Assembly: GCA_025965895.1 (NCBI GenBank)
Contig: JAOPWC010000003.1
Span: 1-38,009 of the forward strand
Direction of reading: 5' to 3'
Origin: Mycobacterium sp.
GTDB taxonomy: Bacteria; Actinomycetota; Actinomycetes; Mycobacteriales; Mycobacteriaceae
DNA: 38,009 nt
Shown here: in pieces, positions 1-6,549 of the stretch
Numbering within the stretch: position 1 is the stretch's first letter
Layout of the letters: each line of letters begins with the position of its first letter
Program-made: the position numbers and the translations under genes
The notes under the pieces: model-generated
Told to the model about the DNA's origin: nothing
Seen by the model: the letters and a program-made list of their open reading frames with translations, nothing else
Database searches by the model: none

Positions 1-124
1 CCCTGGAACGCCCGCACGCCGAGCGACACCGGCCGCCTTGTCATCCCCATCCGGCACAACCAGCCCCACAAGCTGGCCAGCACCCACTTCACCCGACCGG
101 AACCCACCGCGCGAAAAATTGAGG
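1..124. other. Window-edge DNA left of the IS630 remnant
   Basis: Frame 1 on the plus strand stays open from the window edge through this stretch and runs on into the insertion sequence before stopping. It could be the 3' part of a gene interrupted by the element, but I do not recognise the peptide. No RNA gene or repeat is visible. Confidence 0.25.
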
Positions 125-1003
125 CTAGTGTCCCGCGTCTGAAGTTCGTTGACGGAGGGCGTGGGGCAGGATGTTGTCGGCGGTCTTGGTCCAGACGAAT
201 GGGTGGCAGCGCTGGTTCCATCCGTCGATGAATGCGCTTATGGCGGTGACGAGTTCTTTAACGCTGGTGAATGATCCGCGCCGGATCGCCTGGCGGGTAA
301 TGATTCCGAAAAACACCTCAACCAGGTTGAGCCACGATCCTGAGGTCGGTGTGAAGTGCAGGGTGATCCGCTTGTTGTTGGCCAACCAGTCGTTGATCTC
401 GGCGTGCTTGTGGGTGTGGTAATTGTCCACGACCACGTGCAACTCGCGGCGCGGATAGGCCCGGGCGACCGTCTTGAGGAAGGCCAAAAACTCCGCGTTG
501 CCGTGCCGCTCATAGCAGGCGTCAGTGACTTTGCCGGTCGCCACCTCCAGCGCGGCGAACAACGTGGTGGTGCCGTGTCGCACGTAGTCGTGGGTGGCCT
601 TCTCCGGCAAGCCCGGCCGCAGCGGCAGGATCGGCGCGGTGCGGTCCAAAGCCTGGATCTGGCTCTTCTCATCGACACAGAGCACGATCGCCTTCTCCGG
701 CGGGTTCAGGTAGAGCCCGACGACGTCGCGGACCTTGGCCTCAAGCTGCGGATCGGTCGAGAACTTAAACGTCTCGCGCCGCCAGGGCTGCACCCCGTAG
801 CGGCGCCACGCCCGGGCCACGGTCGCATCACCCACACCCAGCTCACGCGCCAGCAGCCGCGTCGACCAATGCGTCACCGCAAGCCGCTGCGGCGGCGCCT
901 CCAGCGTGGCGGCGATGACCGCCGCATCATCGACTACCTTGGGTCGCCCCGACCGCTCGGCGTCATCAAGCCCCACCAAGCCCGCAGCGGCAAACCGATG
1001 GTC
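125..1003 (-). pseudogene. IS630-family transposase, N-terminally truncated
   Basis: DDE transposase of the IS630/Tc1-mariner superfamily, which cuts and pastes its element at TA targets. In the 297-codon frame ending at 125 the catalytic triad is visible: D116 in CVDEKSQ, D198 in VVDNYHTHK and E234 in SWLNLVE. The 35-residue spacing between the last two fits IS630. Family members usually have about 340-360 residues with an N-terminal helix-turn-helix. Here recognisable homology begins only around RFAAAGLVGL, so roughly the first 60 residues and the element's proximal inverted repeat are missing. The upstream sequence switches at about 998-1003 to a carboxylic acid reductase gene in another frame. 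The distal end lies near 125, where CTAG precedes GTGTCCCGCGTCTG, a plausible terminal repeat. Probably inactive. An in-frame ATG at 1018 lies in reductase-derived DNA. Confidence 0.85.
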
Positions 1004-1440
1004 TGCAGCGGAACGCACACCGCGCCCATCAGCACCAACGCCACGTCGACAACCGTGTAATCGACGCTGGTGAAGCCCATCACACAGACGCGATCACCGG
1101 GCCGCACCGAAGGCACCGGGTCGCCTGCCAGAGCGGTCGCGACCGCTCTGGCACGGTCCCACACCTCCCGGTAGCTGAGGGTCTCGAACCGCGGCAGCAG
1201 CTCGAGCGAGGTCCGGCCGGTCGCCGGGTCGTTGACGAACTGTACGACGCACTGCGCGAGCGCGGGCCGGTCCTCGTAACCCTCCATCATGGTTCGCACG
1301 AGCTGCGGCAGTCGCAGCCCAGGCTGGGCGATCGCCGCGGAGATCGCCTCACTGGGCCGGGCATCAGCGAACTGCCGGTCGTTGGCGTACAAATCGGCGA
1401 TGCGGCGCGCGAGCCGCTCTTCACGAGCATCAACCGACAC
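1000..1440 (-). pseudogene. Carboxylic acid reductase (CAR/FadD9-type), N-terminal fragment
   Basis: The first ~145 codons match the N-terminus of mycobacterial carboxylic acid reductases, which activate a carboxylic acid with ATP, load it on a carrier domain and reduce it to the aldehyde with NADPH. Recognisable stretches are SVDAREERLARRIADL at the start, PGLRLPQLVRTMMEGY, LLPRFETLSYREVWDRA, and GDRVCVMGFTSVDYTVVD followed by GAVCVPLQT. A complete enzyme has about 1,170 residues, so only the beginning of the adenylation domain remains. Homology stops at the QT of VPLQT, where the truncated IS630 transposase begins. The GTG start at 1440 is supported by GGAGG five bases upstream. Promoter and start are intact, so a short non-functional protein could still be made. 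Confidence 0.82.
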
Positions 1441-1465
1441 AACAACCTCCGTCCGTAATTACATT

Positions 1466-1499
1466 GAGTACCTATATACATAGATAGTAGGCCTATCAT
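1466..1499 (-). promoter_or_regulatory. Promoter/operator region of the CAR fragment
   Basis: AT-rich island upstream of the CAR start. The plus strand reads CCTATATACAT at 1471-1481, matching 10 of 11 bases of CCGATATACAT at 2011-2021 before the marR gene. An inverted GATAG/CTATC pair lies at 1483-1497. Minus-strand TATGTATATAGG could supply a -10 element. Operator function is inferred. Confidence 0.4.
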
Positions 1500-1517
1500 C
1501 CGGCTCCGCTACGAGGT

Positions 1518-1799
1518 GTGAGCCAATTCACGATCCCGACACGTCAATCTCGGCTGCTCGGCATCTCTGCGCTGACCGTCACCGGTCTGTTGGCGTCAAG
1601 CCCGGCGGCACGACCATCCAACCGCGCGGACTGCAATCCTCACCCGGGGCCGATGAAGGCCGGCGGCAAAACACGGGGTACCGCGCCTTTCGCGCGCGCA
1701 CCATACGCGCCCACGCCGACCGGGGAATACGACACGAAAGCGCTGTCCAAGAACTGGTTTCAGCACAGCAGACCGCCCAGGGCCCTACGGAAAGAATAA
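1518..1799 (+). CDS. Small ORF with signal-peptide-like N-terminus, doubtful
   Basis: Ninety-three codons from a GTG. The N-terminus has basic residues followed by a hydrophobic run (LLGISALTVTGLLASSPA), resembling a secretion signal, then a low-complexity basic and proline-rich tail with no recognised domain. GAGG sits only one base from the GTG, so the ribosome binding site is poor. It lies between the divergent CAR fragment and marR in a region of decayed genes. It may be a remnant of a secreted protein or not a gene at all. Confidence 0.22.
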   Translation: MSQFTIPTRQSRLLGISALTVTGLLASSPAARPSNRADCNPHPGPMKAGGKTRGTAPFARAPYAPTPTGEYDTKALSKNWFQHSRPPRALRKE

Positions 1800-2010
1800 T
1801 CGTGCCGTGGCAGAGGGCCCGCTGCGGCACAGGCACGGATCGCGCAGCGGGCTACCGGGATCTAGAGCTCAAGTGAGTCCCCGGAAGAAGGCCCTCAACT
1901 CACGCTCATGCCGGCCGCCGCCGCCAAAGCGACCCATCCGCCCTTCGGCTGGTCACCGGGCGGCGCATCAAGCCCGTAAGAAGAAGCCGACCACCACTCT
2001 ACATCGGGTG
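1800..2010. other. Intergenic DNA upstream of marR, nothing recognised
   Basis: No convincing reading frame, repeat or RNA structure. Several short overlapping frames exist on both strands, but none resembles a known protein. Confidence 0.4.
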
Positions 2011-2037
2011 CCGATATACATGTGCTATACATAGGGG
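2011..2037 (+). promoter_or_regulatory. marR promoter with repeated TATACAT motif
   Basis: TATACAT occurs twice (2015-2021 and 2026-2032), 11 bp or one helical turn apart. The second copy could act as a -10 box, and only about six bases separate it from the GTG at 2038, so the transcript may be leaderless. The TATACAT pair suits autoregulation by a MarR dimer and shares CC-N-ATATACAT with the CAR upstream region. The regulatory role is inferred. Confidence 0.45.
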
Positions 2038-2571
2038 GTGGAACAGTCAGACCGCCGCGATAGCCGAGAGCACATCGCCGAGGCGCTCGAGCAGGCATCG
2101 ATCCTCACGACGCGGCACCTACCCGCCCGCGCAGCACTGAGCCTGACCGCCACCCTGGCGCTCGACACGCTTAATCGGGAAGGTCCAGTCCGGCTGACGG
2201 CGCTGGCCGCGGCGGCGGGCATCAGCCAGCCGTCGATGACCGAACTGGTCCATCGGCTGGAGCGGCAGGGCCTGGCGATCCGGGTCGACGACCCCAAAGA
2301 CGGACGGGCCGCCCTGGTGAACATCACGAACGCCGGGCGGGCGGTGCTGGACGACCGGCGGCGGGACCGCCGCGACCGACTGGCCGAGCTGCTCACGGCC
2401 CTCCCGCCAGAGGAGGAGGCGACGCTGACCCTGGCTGTGCACGTGGCTCTGCCCATCATCCGGCGACTCATCCACAACGCCAACCAGTCCCACACGCAAG
2501 GAACGGCCGATCGCCTGCGACGAGGCGACACTGAAGGGCCAGACGCTGGTGGCGGCTGGGACCGAGTTTGA
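2038..2571 (+). CDS. MarR-family transcriptional regulator
   Basis: A 177-residue winged-helix regulator. The MarR DNA-binding core is clear: LTALAAAAGISQPSMTELVHRLERQGLAIR forms the helix-turn-helix and recognition helix (about residues 55-85), followed by the wing DPKDGRAALVNITNAGR. An N-terminal helix and the C-terminal helices after residue 110 provide dimerisation. MarR proteins usually repress neighbouring genes until a small, often aromatic, ligand binds. The nearest candidate target is the divergent CAR gene, which shares an upstream motif. The last ~25 residues (after NANQSHTQG) are low-complexity and look like read-through into unrelated sequence, so the natural C-terminus may be altered. 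The GTG start is chosen because the MarR N-terminal helix begins there and the promoter abuts it. Confidence 0.8.
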   Translation: MEQSDRRDSREHIAEALEQASILTTRHLPARAALSLTATLALDTLNREGPVRLTALAAAAGISQPSMTELVHRLERQGLAIRVDDPKDGRAALVNITNAGRAVLDDRRRDRRDRLAELLTALPPEEEATLTLAVHVALPIIRRLIHNANQSHTQGTADRLRRGDTEGPDAGGGWDRV

Positions 2572-2632
2572 GATCGCCCGCTCGCTGGCCCACGGGCATC
2601 TGGCCGCGGTGGCGGCGATGGCGCGCACGACA
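2572..2632. other. Junction between marR and the integrase remnant
   Basis: A plus-strand frame from about 2492 to 2686 reads smoothly (for example AAGTEFEIARSLAHGHLAAV) and overlaps both the marR tail and the integrase remnant. I do not recognise it. It could be the end of another truncated gene. Confidence 0.25.
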
Positions 2633-2815
2633 CAGGTTCGGGCGTTTCTTCCGGTCGAACGGATCAACGGCTCCGCTGACGTCTAGGTCTTCTGCAACGC
2701 CTGCCACCTCGTAGCCCCGCTGATTGCACAGCTCCAGGCATGTTTGTAGCTGCCGCTCAGGGCTGGTAGTAGCGTCCGTAACTCTGGAGCGCGGGATAAC
2801 GATCAGTGCGCGCAT
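2633..2815 (-). pseudogene. Serine integrase (Bxb1-like), N-terminal fragment
   Basis: Sixty-one codons starting at ATG 2815 closely resemble the N-terminus of the mycobacteriophage Bxb1 integrase as I remember it. They include MRALIVIPRSRVTDATTSPE with the catalytic serine of the resolvase domain, RQLQTCLELCNQRGYEV, and AEDLDVSGAVDPFDRKKRPN. Homology stops after RPNL and the frame continues into unrelated sequence. About 440 residues are missing, including the rest of the catalytic domain and the DNA-binding domains, so it cannot be active. The fragment starts five bases from the groEL1 tail, which fits a phage integrase gene lying beside its own attachment site. Confidence 0.85.
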
Positions 2816-2819
2816 GGCT

Positions 2820-2900
2820 GTAATCATCACCACAGAAACCGCGGTGGTGGACAAGCCGGCCGACCAAGCCGCCGACGACCATCACGGCCACACGCACTAG
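2820..2900 (+). pseudogene. groEL1: groEL1 3' tail (phage attachment-site remnant)
   Basis: The reading frame VIITTETAVVDKPADQAADD followed by a short His-rich end and TAG matches the C-terminus of the mycobacterial chaperonin GroEL1, whose TTETAVVDKPA and His-rich tail are characteristic. The rest of groEL1 is absent from this window. The gene normally lies next to whiB3 in opposite orientation, exactly as here. Bxb1-type phages integrate within the TTETAVV codons. The crossover core of Bxb1 reads GAGACCGC in this orientation; here 2835-2842 reads GAAACCGC. Together with the integrase fragment this is best read as a hybrid attachment site. The groEL1 body should lie left of the window if the island simply split the gene. 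Confidence 0.8.
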
Positions 2901-2920
2901 CAGAGGCCCGCGAACAGAAG

Positions 2921-2958
2921 CAAGAGCCCGCATTTTCGACCGAAAATGGGGGCTCTTG
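2921..2958. terminator. Stem-loop terminator after groEL1
   Basis: A long inverted repeat, CAAGAGCCC-x-CATTTTC, loop GACC, then GAAAATG-x-GGGCTCTTG. It lies 20 bp after the groEL1 stop and could terminate from either side. It has no U-tract, as is common in mycobacteria. Confidence 0.75.
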
Positions 2959-2961
2959 CCT

Positions 2962-3076
2962 GCTCACGACGGTCATTGAGGCTCACGACGGTCATTGAGG
3001 CTGACACGGCCGTTGAGGCTGACACGCTCATTGAGGCTGACACCCTCATTGAGGCTGACACCCTCATTGAGGCTGA
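2962..3076. repeat. 18-bp tandem repeat between groEL1 tail and whiB3
   Basis: About six degenerate units of GCTGACACCCTCATTGAG. The first two units are 19 bp and read GCTCACGACGGTCATTGAG; the last two full units are identical. Most units contain the small palindrome CTCATTGAG. The array fills the space between the terminator and the whiB3 stop codon, that is, between convergent gene ends. Confidence 0.9.
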
Positions 3077-3367
3077 CTAAGCAGTGCGGCGGATGCCCCG
3101 CTTCAACAACAGCTCTCGCTCGGCTTCCGACAGGCCGCCCCAAATGCCGTACGGCTCACCGACCGCCAGCGCGTGGGAACGGCACTGCGCGATCACCGGG
3201 CAGCGCCGGCACATCTCTTTGGCCCGCATCTCGCGTTGGGCACGGGCGCGGCCGCGCTCGCCGTCTGGGTGGAAGAACATCGACGAATCGACGCCCCGGC
3301 ACAAGCCCCGTATCTGCCAGTCCCAGATGTCTGCGTTAGGTCCGGGTAGTTGCTGCGGCTGTGGCAT
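3077..3367 (-). CDS. whiB3: WhiB3, iron-sulfur redox-sensing transcription factor
   Basis: A 96-residue WhiB protein. Four cysteines that ligate the 4Fe-4S cluster are C23, C53, C56 and C62 (C-X29-C-X2-C-X5-C), followed by the GIWGG turn at 74-78 and a basic C-terminus ending KRGIRRTA for DNA contact. MPQPQQLPGPNADIW and the GIRRTA end match M. tuberculosis WhiB3, which responds to redox state, NO and O2, binds the principal sigma factor and controls lipid and redox metabolism. The ATG at 3367 is chosen because homology begins there and GAGAGGGG lies just upstream; an in-frame extension to 3466 looks like leader sequence. It lies convergent to the groEL1 tail and divergent from the Rv3415c-like gene, the usual mycobacterial arrangement. 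Confidence 0.95.
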   Translation of the reverse strand: MPQPQQLPGPNADIWDWQIRGLCRGVDSSMFFHPDGERGRARAQREMRAKEMCRRCPVIAQCRSHALAVGEPYGIWGGLSEAERELLLKRGIRRTA

Positions 3368-3773
3368 GGAAAACCCCTCTCGCCAAGTCCCTTTGGAACC
3401 CCAAGCGGACGGTGAGTTGTGGAACCGATCCGAGAACATGTCGCCGATGACTACTCGTGCTGACAAGGTAGGGGTGCTTCGGAAATCCAGTCAATAGTCG
3501 CCATGTGTGCCGAACGACATAAGAGCAGCTGGAGAATTTACGTCACGTTCATCATTGGGGCGCGTCCGCAACGATGAACGTGGTATGTAGCCGGCCGACG
3601 AGCCGCCCACGCGGAGTTTCCCCAGTTCGGATCCGGCTGTGTCGCGGGGATAATTTCTAGCGCTCAGTAGGCAGTTGACATCGAAGTAACGTGCAGCGCA
3701 CAAACTGTTAACCAATGTTCGCGGACCGCAGTGGCATTTGGGCGCATGCGGCTGCTGATACGGTCCCCCTTCG
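3368..3773. promoter_or_regulatory. Divergent whiB3 / Rv3415c-like upstream region
   Basis: A 406-bp non-coding region. Its main feature is an exact 10-bp inverted repeat, CACGTTCATC (3544-3553) and GATGAACGTG (3573-3582), around a 19-nt loop; this may be a regulator site or an RNA hairpin in a long whiB3 leader. TTGACA is present at 3675-3680 on the plus strand, without a convincing -10 partner. Confidence 0.5.
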
Positions 3774-4565
3774 ATGAGGGGTGAGCGATCAGCGGTGCTG
3801 GCGACCGTGGCCTTCGGCGACGATCCGGGCCGCTGGCCGCTGCCCGCCGCGGTGAGCCCGCACGAGTCCTGGCTGCGTGCGGTGGCTGCCGGCGGCCAGG
3901 GCCGCTACCGCAGCGCTCAGGCCGATCTGACAGTGCTGCGCCGGCGCGTCGCCGTCGGTTCGCTCGCCTCGCTCGCGCACAGCACGTGGGGGTCGTTTCT
4001 GCGTCAGTTGGGTGGCCACGCCGACGCCCGTCACTGGGACGGTCGTGCGTGCGCGCTGGCCGGCGACGCCGAAGCCGCCCTCGACGCGCTGATCGGCCTT
4101 GGCGCCGACGCCCTCGGTTTACGGCGATTCGCCGCGTCGGCCGCGTTGCTGGAGCGGGCGCGCACGTTGCTCGACGGGCCGGGTGTGCCCGATCGGCTCG
4201 CCCTGCGCTGGCAGTGGGTCGCCGCCGAGAACGCGATGGCCGGTGGCGACGGCGCCGAAGCGGTCCGGCACGCCGATCAAGCCGCCGAATTAGCCGCCGA
4301 ATCGCCGTCCGCGCGCCACCGGGCGAAGACCGACGTCGTGCGTGCGGCAGCACTGTGCAGCGCCGGTCAGGTGGACCTCGCACGCACCGCGGCGGACGCC
4401 GCGCTGGTCACCACGGGCCGGCTCGGGCTGACGCCGCTGCGCTGGGCGGTGGCCGGCTTGCTCGCCGACATCGGCAGCAAGCTCTGCGACCCCGCAGAGG
4501 TGCTCGCCATTCGGGATGCGAGCGCCGAGGCCATCCGACACGGCGGCGGCGTTTGGTCTCAGTGA
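3774..4565 (+). CDS. Conserved hypothetical protein (Rv3415c-like), helical repeat
   Basis: A 263-residue soluble protein rich in Ala, Leu and Arg. Repeated helical hairpins such as AEAALDALIGLGADALGLRR, AASAALLERARTLL, AVRHADQAAELAAES and QVDLARTAADAALV suggest a TPR-like scaffold; no catalytic motif is visible. Its position between divergent whiB3 and co-directional sigD corresponds to Rv3415c of M. tuberculosis. It ends about 85 bp before the likely sigD start, so the two may be co-transcribed. The ATG at 3774 starts the longest sensible frame; TGATAC at 3756-3761 is a possible -10 element, and no Shine-Dalgarno is evident. The function is unknown. Confidence 0.82.
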   Translation: MRGERSAVLATVAFGDDPGRWPLPAAVSPHESWLRAVAAGGQGRYRSAQADLTVLRRRVAVGSLASLAHSTWGSFLRQLGGHADARHWDGRACALAGDAEAALDALIGLGADALGLRRFAASAALLERARTLLDGPGVPDRLALRWQWVAAENAMAGGDGAEAVRHADQAAELAAESPSARHRAKTDVVRAAALCSAGQVDLARTAADAALVTTGRLGLTPLRWAVAGLLADIGSKLCDPAEVLAIRDASAEAIRHGGGVWSQ

Positions 4566-4649
4566 CGTGATTCGACAGACCGTGGATCGTTATTGTCGGT
4601 TGGGTTGCCGGGAAGCTCTCGGCTCGTAACGTTGAGGACGCCGTCGTCG

Positions 4650-5225
4650 ATGACAAACTCGGGAGACAAACTCGATGCTGTCGTTGCTGACGCAGTCGCC
4701 GGCAATCGAGACGCACTCCGTGAAGTGCTGGAGACCATTCGCCCAATTGTGGTGCGGTATTGCCGCGCTCGGATCGGGGCGGCGGAGCGAAGTGGTCTGT
4801 CGGCCGACGATGTGGCGCAGGAGGTGTGCTTGGCCGCCATCACGGCGTTGCCACGCTACAAGGACCAGGGACGGCCCTTTTTAGCATTCGTGTACGGCAT
4901 CGCGGCCCACAAGGTGGCAGACGCCCACCGTGCGGCCGCGCGCAACCGTGCCGAGCCCACTGACGACGTCCCTGAGCGCGCTTCGGCCGCCCCCGGGCCG
5001 GAGCAGATGGCCATCGAGGCGGACTCCGCGGCGCGAATGTCTGCGCTACTGGACCTGCTGCCCGCCAAGCAACGTGAAATTTTGATTATGCGGGTGGTCG
5101 TGGGGCTGAGCGCCGAGGAGACGGCGGCCGCCGTCGGGAGCTCGCCGGGCGCCGTCCGGGTGGCCCAGCATCGCGCGCTGACCCGGCTGCGGGCCGAAAT
5201 CATCGAGAGTCGCGACTATGCCTGA
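4650..5225 (+). CDS. sigD: ECF RNA polymerase sigma factor SigD
   Basis: Group 4 (ECF) sigma factor. Region 2 spans LREVLETIRPIVVRYCRARI to LPRYKDQGRPFLAFVYGIAAHKVADAHR and binds core polymerase and the -10 element. Region 4 (LLDLLPAKQREILIMRVVVG, then LSAEETAAAVGSSPGAVRVA) has the helix-turn-helix for -35 recognition. The sequence closely matches M. tuberculosis SigD, which is linked to stationary phase and the stringent response. I chose ATG 4650 because GAGGA lies 11 nt upstream; the frame is open to a TTG at 4593, and the M. tuberculosis protein is annotated with a comparable extension, so the longer form remains possible. The stop overlaps the rsdA start by 8 bp, which indicates coupled translation with its anti-sigma factor. 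Confidence 0.93.
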   Translation: MTNSGDKLDAVVADAVAGNRDALREVLETIRPIVVRYCRARIGAAERSGLSADDVAQEVCLAAITALPRYKDQGRPFLAFVYGIAAHKVADAHRAAARNRAEPTDDVPERASAAPGPEQMAIEADSAARMSALLDLLPAKQREILIMRVVVGLSAEETAAAVGSSPGAVRVAQHRALTRLRAEIIESRDYA

Positions 5226-6465
5226 CCAGGAATCCGGACTGGAAGCGGTCGCGCGCAGCGACCGCCTGCTCGACGCGCTCGCGGCCGGTGCCCGGGTGTC
5301 GCAGAGCGACCCGGTCGCGTCGATGCTCGCGGGCTGGCGCGATGACGTCCGTCGTGCTCCGGATACCGATGTCATCTCGCTCACCGAGGCAGCTACCGCC
5401 CTTACCGAGGGCAGGCGGGCGCGCCCGAGCCACCGGTTCGGGGTGACCGTGGTCGGCGCCGTCGCCGCGGCGCTGTTGTGCCTCGGCGGCTTTGGCGCCG
5501 TGATCTACGGCGCAGGACCGGGCGACGCCCTGTACGGGCTGCGCACGATGCTGTTCGGGCAGTCGCATCTCACCCGCGATGACCAGGTCGCGCTGGCCGC
5601 TCAGACCCAGCTGACGCAGGCGCAGCAGCTCATCCAACAGGGCCAGTGGCAGCAGGCGCAGGACAAGCTCGCCGCCGTCAGCAGCACCGTGCAGACCGTC
5701 ACCAACAGCCAGCGCAAGCAGGACCTGGTCGAGCAGTGGAACAACTTGACCGTCAAGGTCGTCCAGCGCGACCCGAACGCGACGCTGGCGCCGGGCGCGC
5801 CACCGCCGACGTTGCCGGGCATGTCGTCGCCCCTGCTTCCGGGGCCCGCTGTGGTGCCCGGCACGCCGACGAGCCCGTCGCCGGAGTCTGTGACGTCGAC
5901 GACAACCTCCGGGTCGGAAACCACGACGACGACAAGCCCGTCGACGGTCACCTCGACGACGACCAGCGCGTCGACGGCGACCCCCTCCACCGAAACCACG
6001 ACGAGTCAGGCCGCCGCCCCGCCGCCGACGACAGCAACGACAACGACAGCGACGACGGCGACGACAGCGGCGACAACGACAGCGGCGACAACGACAGCGG
6101 CGACAACGACACCGACTGGCACCACCGCCTCCACCACGACAGCGACGCCAACGGTGACGTCGAGCCCGACCCCACCGACGAGCACGGTGACGTCGGCGCC
6201 GCGCAGCGAGGACACGAGCACGTCCGCAGCAGCCGTCGGGCCGAACGGGCCCGCTCCTGGTCCCGCTCCGAACAGCCCGGCAACGGTGACGTCCTCGCAG
6301 CAGCAGGGACCCGCGGTGGCCAACCAGCAGACCTCGGAGAGCGCATCGACCCCGACAGCGACCAGCGCGCACGGCGCTGATCACGGGTTGGCGCCGGGCC
6401 CGCGCGGGAACGGGCCCGGAAACGGACCGGGGGCGCCGGTCACCACGGTCGAGCGCGGCAACTAG
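5218..6465 (+). CDS. rsdA: Anti-sigma-D factor RsdA, membrane-bound
   Basis: A 415-residue single-pass membrane protein that holds SigD inactive at the membrane. The cytoplasmic N-terminus (residues 1-70) contains the sigma-binding segment DPVASMLAGWRDDVRRAP. One transmembrane helix spans about 74-98 (VTVVGAVAAALLCLGGFGAV). A short extracytoplasmic helical, Gln-rich part follows (QTQLTQAQQLIQQGQWQQAQ), and then, from about residue 180, a long Thr/Ser/Pro/Ala tail likely to be disordered in the cell wall. Known RsdA is released by regulated proteolysis; family knowledge, not visible here. The ATG lies within the sigD stop region, giving a coupled operon. The tail is built partly from short DNA repeats (6046-6111), so its length may vary between strains. 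Confidence 0.9.
   Translation: MPDQESGLEAVARSDRLLDALAAGARVSQSDPVASMLAGWRDDVRRAPDTDVISLTEAATALTEGRRARPSHRFGVTVVGAVAAALLCLGGFGAVIYGAGPGDALYGLRTMLFGQSHLTRDDQVALAAQTQLTQAQQLIQQGQWQQAQDKLAAVSSTVQTVTNSQRKQDLVEQWNNLTVKVVQRDPNATLAPGAPPPTLPGMSSPLLPGPAVVPGTPTSPSPESVTSTTTSGSETTTTTSPSTVTSTTTSASTATPSTETTTSQAAAPPPTTATTTTATTATTAATTTAATTTAATTTPTGTTASTTTATPTVTSSPTPPTSTVTSAPRSEDTSTSAAAVGPNGPAPGPAPNSPATVTSSQQQGPAVANQQTSESASTPTATSAHGADHGLAPGPRGNGPGNGPGAPVTTVERGN
6046..6111 (+). repeat. 15-bp repeats coding the Thr-rich RsdA tail
   Basis: ACGACAGCGGCGACA occurs three times in exact tandem (6061-6105) with degenerate flanking copies, encoding a repeated TTAAT pattern. The unit is a multiple of three, so copy changes keep the frame. 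Confidence 0.85.
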
Positions 6466-6477
6466 GGAGCCAACGCC

Positions 6478-6549
6478 GCCAGCGAAGTCAGATCAGCCAG
6501 CGAAGTCGGGTCAGCCAGCGAAGTCAGATCAGCCAGCGAAGTCAGGTCA
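6478..6549. repeat. 18-bp tandem repeat between rsdA and the DUF5319 gene
   Basis: Four units of GCCAGCGAAGTCAGATCA, differing only at three positions (AGATCA, GGGTCA, AGATCA, AGGTCA). The TCA of the last unit is the antisense stop codon of the leftward gene. Like the array beside whiB3, it sits exactly between convergent stops. Confidence 0.92.

Noticed and set aside
2962..3076. CRISPR-like array
   Set aside because: Units are contiguous 18-mers with no unique spacers and no cas genes; it is a plain tandem repeat.
5200..6384. Long antisense reading frame opposite rsdA
   Set aside because: A 394-codon Arg-rich frame exists only because the coding strand is GC-rich and repetitive; rsdA is clearly the real gene.
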